Below, in pieces: positions 12,801 to 26,580 of a stretch of 64,000 nucleotides of DNA. The stretch is from Lanius collurio (Eukaryota; Chordata; Aves; Passeriformes; Laniidae): contig JACBWW010000047.1 in NCBI GenBank assembly GCA_020086605.1, positions 3,589,938 to 3,653,937 of the forward strand. The letters are read 5' to 3'. Position numbers and translations under genes: made by a program. A model generated the notes under the pieces. That model had not been told where the DNA came from. It saw nothing but the letters and a program-made list of their open reading frames with translations, and searched no databases. Within the stretch, counting starts at the first letter, position 1. The number at the start of each line of letters is the position of its first letter.

Positions 12801-15513
12801 ACGGTGGAGGTGGGGAATCTTCACTGAATGGGCAAGGGAGGGTGGCTCTGCAATGAGCCTGGGAGAGAGTGCTCACCCCTCCTTTCCCTAATGACTGCAG
12901 CACCAGGCACCCTTCCCGGCAGGAATCAGCCTGGTCCTTCAGGAAGTGCAGTACACAGGAGAAGGGCTCATTATAAGGCATGCCCTGAGTTTATGGCCTG
13001 CATTTCAAAACCCATGTGTGCCTGAGCACAAGGCACACAGGCTGGTCCTTGGAGAGCCGGGGACCAGGTGTGGGACACGTGCTGGGAGAGGCAGCTCCTT
13101 GGGAGGTGCTGTAGGATGTGCTGGAAGATGTGCTGCCACCCACCTGGGCCTCACCTGCACAGCCCGAGTTTGCACTTCCCCTCTCCCTGCCATCTGCATC
13201 CCTCACTGGTGCTTCCAAGATGTGTCCTCACCTTGGGAGGTGTCCTGTGAGATGCACATCCCTGGATGTCCAACACAGACCCCACTGTACACCCCAGAGA
13301 GCTGACCTATGCTGCAGTTTCATTTTTCAAACAGAAATGACAGCAGGATGAAGTCCTGAGTTGATATTGGGACTTTGCCATCACATGGAAGTTATCTTGA
13401 GCATGGAACAGAGAAAGAGGAGAAATTAAATTCCAGTACTGCTGGATGGATTTGCACAGCAAGTCCAGCAGCTTCTGGATAGCCACAGGTGGTCAATCAC
13501 ACCCAAACCAAGCCATGCTTGGTGGGCATAGAGTGATGCACCCTGCAGGACCTCCTCAGCAGGTCAGACAGGTCATGTTTGTGCTGGTCCCACTACGTGT
13601 GTGCTGTAAAGCTGAAAGGCAAGTTGTCTACAGCCACAGCTCCAGGACCTCTGGATGTCTGGCAGGCCTGGCAGACCCCTCTGACCATCAGCAAGGCTGA
13701 TTGCTCCCTGTATTCTGAACTCCTTGGTCTGAAGTCCAAGACATCCCAAATATCTTGATGGGTTTTGCAGCTTCTGGCCAGAATTCCCCTCACTGCCAAT
13801 CTGGTTGTCTGAATATCTCTAAAAAGTGACCTTGTTTGTTACCTCTTGGTTTCTTTTCCTTGCCCCTCAAAAATTTCTGTCTGAAAAAACTTTTACATTA
13901 TAAAAACCCATTATAAAATACCCCCCAAATCCATCCTATTATAAAATACCCCCAAATCCATCCCAAAGGATGAGTGTCCTTTTGAATGCCATTACAACTA
14001 CCACAATCAGAAATGTAAGCAGCAGGACCAGTGATAAGAGAGGAGCACAGGACAGACACTGTGCCCGTGTGTGAAAATTAATACCTTTGGGCAGGAAGTT
14101 ACAGTCTGTCTACAAAGGGTCCTGCAGAGATTTATTATTTGGGGATAGTATCATTATTTAGAGTCCAAAGGTCTGCCCATTTTCTCTAGCTTATTTCAAC
14201 AAAGATCAAAGGAAGATTCACCAGTGTCTTCCTCTGCATTGCCAGGAGGTAGTAGTAACAATAGTAATTGGGGCTCTTTACAGTCAAAATGGTTATAAAA
14301 AAACTTTTCTAATTATTTAACAATGAGACACTTGCTGATGCACTGGAAGCAACATTTGTTGCCTCCAAGAAGACAGAAGTAGCATCAGATGTCTGCTTGA
14401 AGAAAAAATGCTGTGGAAGAGGGTGCCCTCTGTAGATATCAATCCATGTGACCCTGGGAAGGAGCTAACTGATGCCTGGCTTTCCAAAACTAATTCCAAG
14501 ACAGACTGTGATAGATCTATACCTGTATATCACTAGAAATGGGAGAACAAGGCTCAGTTTGTGCCATCCTGACAAGTGAAAGACAACATTAAGACTACTG
14601 AGGGCAAATGGCATTGTGTATTTATCTGGGATATAACTTCTTCCTGGAAGTTAAACCAGGGGATAAATGTGGGGGTAATATCCAGCATCAGGCAGATGAC
14701 ACAGCAAGGCATGAACCTTCTCACCAGTGCAGGCTGTTTGACTTGTATGAAGGGACCTGAAGTGCACAAATAACATGTAATAGCAGAAATCAGCAAACAA
14801 CAGAGAAGTGTCTCCCATTGGGAACATTTTTCCTCTCAGCCCAAGAACAGCAAACTGGGGACTCCATGATACCTAGACATGGTCTTCATTTGACTAATCC
14901 AGCTACTGTAGAATCAACATTTTACCTCCTGCATTTACATGAAGCAAATTAGGCACGGATTCATTTGGAGAAAGGGTGGGCTAGTAATGGGACAAAATAC
15001 TGCCAGCAATTCTGTGCTGCAGGACTATCTTCAGATTGCTTTGGGCATAAAGGTTGCCCAGGAGCTCATCACTTGGGGGCAGGCAGGAGCCTTGGGGCCC
15101 CATTAATGTAAAACACTTCGTTCCTGTGCCACTGGTATTTATGGAATGTCCTCCAGTCCCATATGTTAATGCTATTGGGATGCAATTGGATATTTTGTGA
15201 CAGTGACATTATCTGAAATTCCACGGGAAAGCTGATGAAAACCCTGATTTAAAACATCCTTATCAAGCATGGGTTAAACAGTGGGTTTGGGAAGGGAGAG
15301 AGAGTCTGGAAGAAAAACTCTCATGCACGGAAGAAGGTGGAATAACTCACATATACACACACACATAATACACACTGTGGTGTGAAAGCACAGGGATTTT
15401 CAGCATCACCTTGCCCAGAGTCTTGAAGAGTGCCTATTTTTGCTTTGATTTTTAAAGCCACAGAGCTGTGGCTGCGATGCTTGGAGTTCACAATGAGCTG
15501 AGCTGGAATGGTG
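9807..15513. other. Intergenic, no gene seen
   Basis: This is non-coding sequence. The only structured features I can point to are a short 28-bp direct repeat (13911-13964), a TTCC run near 12696 and a CA-rich tract near 15350-15365. Confidence 0.6.
13911..13964. repeat. 28-bp tandem duplication
   Basis: The motif ttataaaatacccc, then C-rich sequence and aaatccatcc, occurs twice, 28 bp apart. The copies differ mainly by one C in the homopolymer. Confidence 0.9.
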
Positions 15514-16040
15514 TGTTAGCGAACTGATGCCTTTTCCTGGTCTTAAAATCAAGAATCAAACACTGTTAGAAGGGAGGAAGGGTTTTTACCTTGGTATTTA
15601 TTATAAGGATCCTTAGGTGCACCACGCCCAGGTGGAATGTGCCCAAATGCACCCCACAATGCACACACACAATAGATGGGGCACAATATTATAGGTCTTA
15701 CTAATTAGCATATTTATCAACAATTCCCCAATGAGAGGCTCAAATGAGCCCCCCTTCCCCAAGGAACCTTCCCCTGGATGGTCCTATCTTAGTTTACAAA
15801 ATGTGTTCTGGAGAGGACCTTGGGGTCTGGGGTTTCTAAGATGTTTCATCTCCTTGCTTAACAAAATAAGCCTAAGGATATAAGCTAAAAACCACTAAGA
15901 ATACAAAAGTTATAAAAGGGGTATAAAAGGCAAAAAAACATCATGGCATCATAACCATGGACAGACTTCCACCATTTTCCTTGGAGTACGAGCAGGGCAA
16001 ACTCAAATCTGCCTGCAAAATCCCTGGACGAAACCATCTT
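15514..16040 (-). mobile_element. Possible endogenous retroviral solo LTR (tentative)
   Basis: Read on the minus strand the block ends in TAACA at a possible CA terminus (plus tgttagcgaac at 15514). It has an AATAAA signal near 15595-15605, about 85 nt before that end, as in an LTR R-U5. No internal gag, pol or env is present. I could not find a matching target-site duplication or the other terminus, so the right limit is a guess and another repeat class is possible. Confidence 0.3.
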
Positions 16041-16477
16041 AAAATTTATAGCCCTTACATAAGCCAAAGTTTAAATAACCTACTTCTACGATCATTTATA
16101 CATGTGTTTAACTCCACAGACAACTGAAAAGTGGAACAGCTCCCCACAAACGGGAAGAAAAGCCTGTGGAAAAAATCCCTGCAGGACTGGGGCACCAGGC
16201 TGTGGGAGCCAGAGGCCTCTCCTGCATGGCAGGCTCTTGGCACACTGTGGGTACAATGCAAAGCACCACCAAAGTCAAACCTTAATATAAATATTGGTTA
16301 GAACTATTTCATTATTCAGATCTCAGGAAAGCTGGGGAGCCAAACATCTCCTTTTTTACAGGAGAAAATGGGAAAACCCCACACTGCCTTTTTCGTGGAC
16401 TGGATGCTGGGAACTTCCAGACAAGAGCCTGGATTATGCATTGGCTTTGAGCCTTTTTTTTTTTTTCTCAATTTCTA

Positions 16478-16560
16478 GAATCACAGAATCATAGAATGGC
16501 CTGGGTTGGAAGGGATCTTACAGATCATCTCATTCTATGCCCCTTCCAAAAGCAGAGACC
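16478..16560 (-). repeat. CR1 LINE tail, minus orientation
   Basis: The plus strand reads agaatcacagaatcatagaa, then tggcctgggttggaagggat and cttacagatcatc. This is the complement of the CR1 3' terminus with its short terminal repeats. A T-run precedes it. Only about 80 bp is clear. Confidence 0.85.
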
Positions 16561-19264
16561 CCTTTCCCTAGACCAGGCTGCTCAGAGGATGCACAACAAG
16601 CATCTCTTGCAGTTATCTTTTTCCACAAGCAAAAATCAACAACTCTAAACCCAATTCCAAATGCAGCTTGGTTCAAGTTTCAAAAAGCTCTCATGTTCTG
16701 TGTGTCTGTGGGTGTGCACAATTTACTGTGGCTGCAGCACTGCATTTGTAGGACTACATTTAGTTTTTTTTCTTTTTTAATCTCCAAGGCAGTTATCTCT
16801 GACAGTCACAGGACAACACTTCTTGCAGGGATTGCACAAATAAGCCTCCAGCCTCTTGCCTTAACAAGCTACGCGACCCAGTGATGTTCAGCATGACACT
16901 CCTTGTGTTTTATTGCTGGCTGCAAAGATTTGTTTTGAGCCTCTTTCGGTGCCAAAGGTCTTTATTGCTAAACAGCCCTTGCTGTTGAGAAATATGTGAA
17001 TTTAATGTACTCATACTGGAATGCCTGCTTGGAAGGTCGTGGAAATGCAACTTAAAACTGCAATCAGCTCTTTCTTCCCCTCTTTTTTCATTCTGTCTCT
17101 GAGTTTTCTCTTTGCTGTTTGTAAACCACTTCCTGAGCTGTTTCCCATGCTGTAGCAGCTCTTAATGAAGCAGGCTGTCACCTCAGTGCTGCTCAGGCAC
17201 ATGAAAGGGATGATCTGGAGGAGGAAGGGGCAGTGGCAAGTCTCACAAAAGCAGAATCCTGCTTGTGCTGCTTGCACAAGATGTGAAATAGTTCCATTCA
17301 TCCCCACCATTTTATTAATAATCAAAATCCATCCACAGAAGAAAGCAGTGCTGGTAACACTTTCCTTGGCTGTTGGGCAAGTTGCTTGTGGGGAGGACAT
17401 GGAAGAATCTTATGAAGAAGAGCACCAAAGCCCATCCTGGACTATTTCATAGCTGGAAGAGGTCAAGGAAAGTTTCTGGGGACTGGGCTTTGGAGAGGCA
17501 ATAGAAATAAGGCTTTTGAACATTCTGCATCAAAGCTCTCTTGCATGTGCCACTGTTGCCTCTGTACCTTTTGCTAGAAAACAAAAGGCTTCCATGACAG
17601 CTACCAGCAGTTACAGGAGTGGAGCTCTCTCACTATACCGGGAGAAAAGTTGTAAGTATGTAAACGTGGCTGTGAATTTTTAAACAAGTCTGGCACCTTT
17701 CACATTGCTTTTCAGCAAGCACTCTCCAGCAGGAGCACTGAGAGTTTCCTGGGAGCAAATCCTGTGCTGTATTCTGAAAGTACATTTGGAGTTTTATGCT
17801 CTCAGGTATTCCATTTTTCTCCCTGATGTTTCTGGTGCTGGGATCTAGGATGTCAGTGAGAGCTCTTCTTTACTTGAAGCAAAAGATTAATTTTCAACTC
17901 TTACAACTGAAAAGAAAAGCTGAAAACCATAGATTCTAAAAAACCGCAGACATCAGAAAGGCCATCACAATTTTTGAGTGGTTTAGGATAGTGAAACTTT
18001 AATTGTGGTTGTCCCTCTGACTGTTGCACATGAGAAATCTGATTCTAAGAGTTATGCTTTCATGGTCAGTGAAGAGAAGCACATGAAGTAGTTAAACTAT
18101 CCAGTTAGTGATCCACATTTGATCACCAAATATTGCATAAGCTGCTCTCAAACAAGTTACAGATTCAGTATTATCTGCAGAAATAATAACAACCAGCATT
18201 TGGCAGCCTCTGAGAAACCTACTATTTTCTAATGCGCTGTTCACAGTGACCCCAAATAGACAAAATTAAGCTAATAAGGTGTTCATTATGTATCATTTAC
18301 CAGCTTGTGCAAGTGTCAGCCCAGAACTCAGGACCACACCTGACCTTTTAATAGACACGTTTTTCTAACCACTGCTTTCTAGCAGGCTGTGCTGTAAAGC
18401 AGCTTAGCTTTTATCCCAGTGCCTGATCGAAATATCCCTCCTCCCCTCCAGCGCTGAGCATCCCACTCCATTAATGCTCCACAACTCTTATCACACCTGC
18501 TCACTCCTGTTCCTGTGATGAGGTGCATTGTGTGCACTGGGCCCCCTCAGAACACCTCTATTGCAGGTACAGGCCATTAGAAATGGAACATAAAAAGGCA
18601 CCAAGCACAGAAGCAGAGGGGTGGTGAGTGGAGGTGGTATCTGGCAGGGCAGGGGTGTTGGGATGGCTCCTCCACATCAGAGCCCAGGGATCAAGTGAAA
18701 CATCCCCCAGGTCAGGGCCCTGACTCCCACGCACTGACGCAAACAACCACAGCTGCTGAAGTGTCACTGCTTGTCCTGTCCCTGCAGCCCAGGTGACACC
18801 CAGCAGGGAACAGCAGCAGCCTCTGTGCCAGCACGGCAGCACACCTGTGGCACCTGCCACACACACAGCAGCCAGCCCGAAATCAGGAGCTGGGAACGGC
18901 GGGATGTGTTCCCTGCTGCAAGGAGAGTCACCCTTGGTGGGTGCTTTGTCAGCAGCTGGGACTCCTCAGTCCAGTCTGGGGGCTCCCATGAGTTCAAGAT
19001 GCTTCAGCACAATTAAAACTAATCTCAACAGCAAAAGGGGTTTGCAAATGGACAACTGACCCACCAGTTTCCTACAAAAGAAATCATCACACTGCCTGGG
19101 ACACTGACTCCTGAGCCAAGGCACCAAAGCATGAAGCCATAACCTAAGTTTGCAAATACCCAGCAGCCCTGAAAATCTTGGGGCCTGTTTACAGCTACTG
19201 CAAGTAGTTTAGGAAGTTCTTCTTTTAAGGCTTTGAGGGGGGCTCAAAGTATTTTCCTCACTGT
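16561..19264. other. Intergenic, no gene seen
   Basis: Only short chance frames are present. A 129-codon minus frame (17011-17400) was examined and shows no recognisable family. Confidence 0.6.
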
Positions 19265-19817
19265 GCAGGAAGAGAGAGCTGTGTGCTCCAATCTGGTGAG
19301 ACCCTGCCTGCAGAGCTGCCTCCAGCCCTGGGGGCCCAGTGCAGGAAGGACATAGAGCTGTTGGAGCCAGTCCAAAAGAAGCACCAAGATGATCAGAAGG
19401 ATGGAGCACCTCCATGGGGAAAGGCTGGGAGAACTGGGATTGCTCAGTCTGGAGATGAGAGGGTTTTGGGGTGACCTAATTGCAGCCTTCCAGTGCCTGA
19501 AGAGGCTGACAATGAAAATGTAGAGAGACTATTTACAAGGGCCTGGAGTGACAGGACAAGGGGGAATGGCTTCAAACTGACAGAGAGTAGGTTTAGATCA
19601 GATGTTAGCAAGAAATTCTTCCCTGTGCGGGTGGGGAGGCCCTGGCACAGGTGGCCCAGAGCAGCTGTGGCTACCCCATCCCTGGAAGTGTCCAAGGCCA
19701 GGTTGGATGGGGCTTGGAGCAGCCAGGGATAGTGGAAGGTGTCCCTGTCCATGGCAGGGGAGTGGAACTTGTATGAGCTTTAAGTTCACTCCCAACTCAA
19801 ACCATTCCATGATTCCA
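19265..19817 (+). repeat. CR1 LINE 3' segment (~550 bp), plus orientation
   Basis: This is one of the two longest CR1 copies here. Motifs run in sense order: ctgcctgcagagctgcctcc, ggaaaggctgggagaactgg, ttggggtgacctaattgcag, cttccctgtgcgggtgggga, ccaaggccaggttggatggg and finally aaaccattccatgattcc. It covers the end of the element; the reverse-transcriptase part is not intact. Confidence 0.92.
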
Positions 19818-22800
19818 CCTCAAACCCAGGACAAAACTAGAGCCATTCATCTGAAGTGATGCTTTGAGGTGCTCCCACTACCTGTTTTGAACTCTATGGT
19901 CTCCTGCATCACCTTTCCAGAGTTCTCCCTGGCCCTGTGTATCTGCCTTTACCTTGGCTGCTCTGTGAGGTGACTGTCAACTAACTCCTAAGTGTGCTAA
20001 CCAGCAGAGACACAGAATCATAACCAGCTCAATCTGTGGCACACTAAAAACCAGCCCCCACGGGCTGGGGTATTTTTACTGTGGAAGGTCCATTCCTTTG
20101 GGGTACAGTTTCCTCTCACTTGAATCAATGATTGTTTGTTACATTAATGCAGAGACAGAAATCAGCTACACTGCATTCATGCTCTCTAATTGTCCAGCCG
20201 GAAAAATCAATGCTTTTATTGAATTAGCCAGTTGCCACAGCAAGTTTTCTTTGATTTCTATGGTTCCCATGAATCAATAGAAGTCTGTCATTTCCTCTAA
20301 GTGGAGCAAAGTCAGGCCCCAAGTCATGTGGCTGGATGACAACATAAATCTTCCTGCAGAGTTCTGTGCATTAGGTGGTTATGGGACTGCTTGGCAATTT
20401 GCAGAAAAAGAACCTCCAATGACTTCTTCCCCTGCCACACCGACTGCTCCCAGCTCATAACTCCACCCCTGCTTATCAATTCCCATCTCTCACACTTCAT
20501 ATCTTCTGTTTTCCTGCTTCCTTGTCAGGTTTTTCTGTGCCGTAGGCAGGACCTCCTGCTGCTGTCTCCGTATTGTCTTAGTGCAGGTGTCTGTGCCAGA
20601 AACATCTTTCCCTGCATCTGATAAACCCAAATACATCCCCAGGAATCCCTTCCCTGTGCTGTTGGCAGTCAAGTCATCTTTAATCAAACTGCTGGTCCAA
20701 ATACTTTGGTTTGGGTTGGCTTTTCTTTTCAGAAAGGTAATTTTGTCGTTCTTTTCCAGCCTTCCCATAAAAGTGGCCATTTTTTATCGGCACAGCTGGC
20801 TGGGAAGCATGACTCATACATAAATTACCCCTTTTACTGCCTTCCTTCCCTTCTGCTGTCAGCTACGTGGGACAGGACCATTATTCTTCAGTGTTTAGCA
20901 AACACTCTACACATAATGGGCGATGCTGTAAACAAACGAAAATCAGACCTGAAATCAAAAGCGAGCTGACTGACAGGACTTTTGTGAAGCCCTCTGAGCT
21001 TTGCAGGGGTTTAATCAGCTGTGCTGCACGGCACTCACAATGGCTCTGCCTTACTTCTGTGCTTAGACAGGGTCCCAGGGGGATGGCCACGGAAATCAGG
21101 TCTTTAGCTCTGTTACCCGTGGCACACTCGGGTTGATTAAGAACGATCTGTGCCTTCCAGGCTGAGAAGCACCGTGTGCCTTGTGACTGGCATGAAATGA
21201 TGGATGGCCCAGCACTTATTGCCTAATCAGAATTTCTTCCAGGGAAATTGGGGGAAGCGATAGAAATTAATGCTAAGGAATGGCAGGCTGCAGGAGATGT
21301 CAAAACTGATGGCAGAAACTTCCCAAGACAAGTTGGCCCTTTTTTAGTGAGGGCAGAAGCTCATAAAAATCCTGTGCAAACAAATTTTGGTCATGCTGTA
21401 GAGAAGAAAACACAGGGAAAGGCCAGGATTGTAAATATGACTAAGTGCTAATCTGAGCATGAGTGAAAATCAGGGGCAAACAGGAAAGCAAGTTCAGAGG
21501 GCTGCGGTATTTCAGCTACCAAGTGTGAATACAAGAAATGAATAGCTGTCCTGGGGTGACTGTGTGATACTGTATTCCCTATCATCTGCCCTATTCCAGA
21601 TATGAATCCTATGCCTTTCTGCACTTTTAAGATGGGGGGGAGAGCCAGTGGAGTTCTTTCAGTGGCTTGTGTTAAAAACAGACAGAACACACTGCTGCTG
21701 CTGCTGCTGCTGCTGCAGAGAGGAGGAAAGCACCTTCCTGCTTTTTTTTCCTCAGCTCTCTGCAGCAGGGAAGAGGGTGGCATTCCTTTTGCTCTTTAGT
21801 TAGCTTCTTGTTTGTTAGCTAAAGCAAGGAGTTTCCTGGGACTTGGGCTTCTCTTCTGGGCTGTTCAGCAACACCAGAGCATCACTGGGAGGCCCTAAAC
21901 CATGGCCCAGAGGGGCCCACACTGAAACCAAGCTCCTGAGAGGAGACAGTCACATCCAAAAAGAACTTTGAAAATCTTCCCAGGTCTTCTCCACAGTGAG
22001 AGGTTTCATTATTTAACATTATTCATTCTTTTTTCCGTGCCTGCGTGCATTTTGCTTGTTAAATAAATAGCTTTTTTCACTTTCCTCCAAGGAAATTTCT
22101 TTCTGAAGCTGTGGAGGTGGGGCTGCAGAAATCTGCCTTCTATTAGAGGATACATTCATTTGGGATGCTCCTCCAAATTTGTCTCAAACCAAGCCAGTAG
22201 CAAAACTGGGGCATCAAACCAGTGTGAATAGTATCACATGTGTTAGGAGAAACAGCAATGCTTCCACAGGACCAACAGTGAGAGGCTTGTGAATATACAC
22301 GTGTGTTGGAAGTGGATGTTGTTTGTGTGGTACTGCCTACCCCAAACACTTTCAAGTTAGGCTCAGGAAACTGGGAAAGTGGCTTGAAAATTGATGGGTT
22401 TATAAAAACACTCCATACATTCTAAATGTTTCTCTTTTAGTTTTCAACCTTGGTGCTTTGTTTCTGTTGTGCAAGGGTAGAGTCTGCTCCATGTGTCACA
22501 CTGGAGGTCTGCAACAGAGCCAGAGATCAGATGATGGACTTCCCACAGCCTTGTTGTTTATCCCTTCTTCAGAATACAAGTAACCCCATAAAATTCAGCA
22601 TTTAGGGTCTTCCCAAGATGCTTAGAAGAGAATCTCTTTAGCCAAAAAGAAAGTCTGTGAAGAAAAGAGCCACCCTCTTTCCAGATACTGATAACCCAGT
22701 AAAATTATGAGCAGCGGGTCAGCAAAGGGGGGTTTTGGCAGGGAAATGTCAAACCTGACCAAAAATACAGGATGTGAAGAATTAACCATCCTTTCCCCAA

Positions 22801-25800
22801 ACCATAACATTAGACCTAAGTCTCTAGCACTAGTTCAGGAGTGAAAACCCTTTCACATGATTCAATTATGTTCTTAATTCCTACTCTCAGTGTGCTCCTT
22901 GCCATTGCTTATGGCATCAGTGGAGTTTGATGCTGCCTAACACTGGGATTTCAGTCCCTTGCTGTGGTTAATCTATAAAAGGAGAAGTTCCCATGTTCTG
23001 TTTGAAGGATTTTTATCTGACCCACTGGATTAAGCTGCCTCTTGCCTGGAGAAATCATTCTTTTCCCCGTGTGTTTGTTTTGATGCCTACGTGTGCTCGT
23101 GAGATGAGTTAAAAGGACTCTGTTCCCAGGTCTGACAAGGTGTGTATTTACGTGAAAAACAGTGTAAATAAAACCAACCAACCAACAAGTCCTACTTTCC
23201 AGCTCTCTAGAAATAGGTAAATGTTTCCTATTGTCAGCAGAATTTTATATTTTGGAAATTCTGTCCCCAGCATGTTTGCTTCTTTTTCTCAAGTCAATAA
23301 AACACAGCAACACAAACTGAAGTGTGACCCTGTCCTTGTCACCCAAGTCTTAATAGAGAATGAGATGAAGTCATAATTATGTGATTGATTATATTATCAT
23401 GAATTAAAAAGCAGGGCTGGAGGAGCCATTAGTTAGGTAAACTGAAGGAAGTCAATTGAAAGTCTGTAGCTGTGTTTTGCAGGAAGTCCCATTAAATTCC
23501 CTCTGGCCCTGCTGCCTTGGCCTGAATCCCAAGCTCAGTTTTTACTACAAAACTCATATGGGGCCAAAATTGTCACCCCCATGCATCTGCTAATTTAGCC
23601 CAGGAAAACAGCTCCACACAATAAAAGCTCCAGTGGCTCCAGAGCCACTGAGCACAGACAGGCACAGGGACACAGTTTCCATGCCTGAAATGCAGGAGGA
23701 CAGCTGGAGGAAAAGGTGGAGGGAAGCTGCACCAAGCAGAGCCAACACTGATCCCACCCTGGCCCCAAAAGGGTCAGGAATCATCATGACGGGAGCCACG
23801 AGCAGCACCACTGCAGCTCCAGGTTAATTAGTACCTGCCTCAGCTCTGCCTAATGAGGGGTGGTGTTTGTCATCCCCATCCTGAAGGCTCCCTGCCACTT
23901 CCAGGTGGATTTGCCACATGAACACAGTGCCCAGGATGGATGGCACTCAGTCCTGCCCAGGGCTTTTCACCAACTATGAACAGGTTTTTCCCCCCTGTTT
24001 CAAGCAGGGAAACACCAACACTCCTCACTGAATTTGCACAGGCTTATCATAACCTTGCATTTCCCAAAATCCAGAGCTGTACTAAGATAACTTAAAATAT
24101 TTACCTGGGGGACCTGGTTAATAGAATAGAAGCTACATGATTAAATCCTACTTTCCTGAAAAGTGGTATCTGGAAAATGACAGTGTTTATTCTAGAACCT
24201 GGAAATGCTCATTTTAAGGCCTCCTGAGCAATTTCAAATACTTGGTTTTTAATGAAAAGCTGAAAAACTTGGTTTTGACTGAGGTGAAAAATGAAAAGGC
24301 TTAATTTAATAATGTTTTCTGGGGGAATAAACCCCCTTCTTTTTCTATAAAGTATCAGGAAGGTGATTCTCAAAAGCCAGACTTTGTCCTGTTGTGACTC
24401 GAGACTCTGAGCAAGGAAGGTCAGAACAGAAAGAAGGAATCACAACTGATTATGAATGCATGGCATACAAGATAACAGCATTTCCAGAAAGCACAAGAAG
24501 CTCCTGAAGAATCCAAAGCCATTGGGTTTTGAACACAGAGAATGGACAACATTTCTTTTCCATTTTTTGTCTCCACAATTCTTCATTAAAATATTATCCA
24601 TGTTTCTAAGGCCAAAATACAGTGACCTAGTGCAGTTACTTGGGAGGAACAAAAAAAAAAGGAAAGGAATAAGTGATTTATGAAAAAAAAAAGTCTCACT
24701 CTTTCCTTCTGTTATTAAAATTAGACTGTGTAAAATCAGCAAAATCTGAAAATGGATGATTTGCTGCAACTAAACCCATCTGCCAGCTAGAGACTGCTCC
24801 AAGCCTCGCCGGCTGTGGCACTGCCTGCTGTGTGATGCTGGCCATGCCTCTTCACACAACCCTGTCTCTTTTCCCATCCTCCAATTTAGCCATGATTTCT
24901 ATTCAGCTCACAGGGTCTTGCGGCAAGCCCTGTTTTTATCCCGTATCCCGGCTCTCCGGGGTCTGGATCTCAGCTAGCTCTAATGTAACAGATAAATAAC
25001 CACCTATGGCTGTCTTTCCAGGAGAGCCTCCTCGTGCCACCTTTGGCAAGCTGCTGTTTTCTCAGGAATGCTGGCAAATGGCAGCTCTGCCTGCATTTGC
25101 TGACAGTCTCCTGTGAGCCTGACGGTGTTCCCAGGGTCTCCCAGAGCGCTGGAACTGAACACAGGCTCGCAGCACTTCCTTCCCTGTAAGCCAGCTCCTG
25201 GATGTCAGACAGACAGATGAGTCTCATGGAGTGATGGGGTTTGTGCCTAAACCCTTCACAGCCAACATGGCCTTGTCTTCCACTTAGGGAAATCACTGTT
25301 TCCTCCCTGCCTGGGGATTGATTCTCTCCTCTCTAGATAAGTGTGTCGAGGGCTTTCAAACCAGAGATGACTGGGGCTGGATTGCTGTGTAAAATCACTG
25401 TGTTCATTCTTAATCTGTTGCAGGCTGTCTCACCAGGCTTCAGTGATTTCCAGATGCTTCTCAACTACCAGAGCCATGACTCTTATTTGCATTTTGTACG
25501 GAGAAAAACTCCTAATTTAGGATTTTTGCTTTGCTTTTCACCTTTGCTTTGCTTTTTGCTGTAAATCTACAAGAGATGATGCCTGATGGACAGTAAAACT
25601 ATGTCACCTATTGCTCCAGGCTCTCCTGGGACACAGGAGAACATCCCGCCCATTTCATCATCTCCCAGATCCTGTTGGTGCAAATTCCAGCTATCAGGGG
25701 AACCACAATGAATTAACATGCAAATTGAAACCTAAGCCAAGATTCATGTCACTGTCATCTTTATGTATTAGACTGTAGATCAGGAAAGGAATTATGCTCC

Positions 25801-26320
25801 AGCTGGCTAATTAAGTAAACATGAAGCAAACTAGGGTAGCAGACAGGGGTCTAAGAGCTTGGGCTGAGGCAGGAAATTCTCCTGTGAAGATGGGCAAGTT
25901 TGTTAGGGGTAGTTTCAAAACACACAAATGACACAGCAGACCAACAATGGGACTTTGAGGTGGACTGCTGTCCATGTCCAAGTACTGCACAGATTCCCAC
26001 TTCCTCTGCCTTACAAAGCATCAAAGGGACTGCGAGATAGGCCGGGGCTCAAGAACAAAGCTCCTCCCTGCCCTCCGTCCTGGCCGGGTCTTCCAGCAGG
26101 TTTTTGCCAGCACTTGACCCAGCCCAAAGCTCAGTGCTCTCACAACAGCTGGCTTTGCCGCACACTCATCCAGGGAAAGCTTACCCAAAAGATGGGGACC
26201 CCGGCCAGAATCCTGAAAACAAAAGTGCCATTCCTTACATAGGAGTTTTTGATGGTTCCACCCTGATGCCAGCAGAAAACCAGCCCCATTTTAACTGTCC
26301 TAGCGCGCTCTAGTGGGAGC
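19818..26320. other. Intergenic, no gene seen
   Basis: No exon or RNA gene was recognised. A (CTG)8 run is at 21692-21715. AT-rich blocks near 20150-20260 and 23340-23420 look like possible conserved non-coding elements, but this cannot be tested without alignment. Confidence 0.55.
21692..21715. repeat. (CTG)8 microsatellite
   Basis: Eight uninterrupted CTG units precede CAGAG. It is in intergenic DNA. Confidence 0.97.
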
Positions 26321-26580
26321 CGGCTTCCTGCACACCCGGCAGCATCCCGGCTTCCTGCACACCCGGCAGCATCCCGGCAGCATCCCGGCAGCGTCCCGGC
26401 AGCGTCCCGGCAGCATCCCGGCAGCGTCCCGGCAGCGTCCCGGCAGCGTCCCGGCAGCATCCCGGCAGCATCCCGGCAGCATCCCGGCAGCGACCCGGCA
26501 GCATCCCGGCAGCGGCCCGGCAGCGGCCCGGCAGCATCCCGGCAGCATCCCGGCAGCGGCCCGGCAGCATCCCGGCAGGA
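26321..26580. repeat. GC-rich 11-bp minisatellite
   Basis: The core is cccggcagcNN, with NN being AT, GT, GG or GA. Nineteen gap-free 11-bp units run 26362-26570, and a partial twentieth ends at 26580. The left edge (26321-26361) is a diverged start in which cggcttcctgcacac occurs twice, 27 bp apart. The minus strand has GGG every 11 bp. Because the array lacks stops, long frames stay open in several registers; they are not taken as genes. Confidence 0.97.

Noticed and set aside
17011..17400. 129-codon minus frame in intergenic DNA
   Set aside because: No recognised family and no plausible gene structure around it.
26321..26580. CRISPR-like regular repeat
   Set aside because: Units are 11 bp, contiguous and without spacers, in a vertebrate genome.
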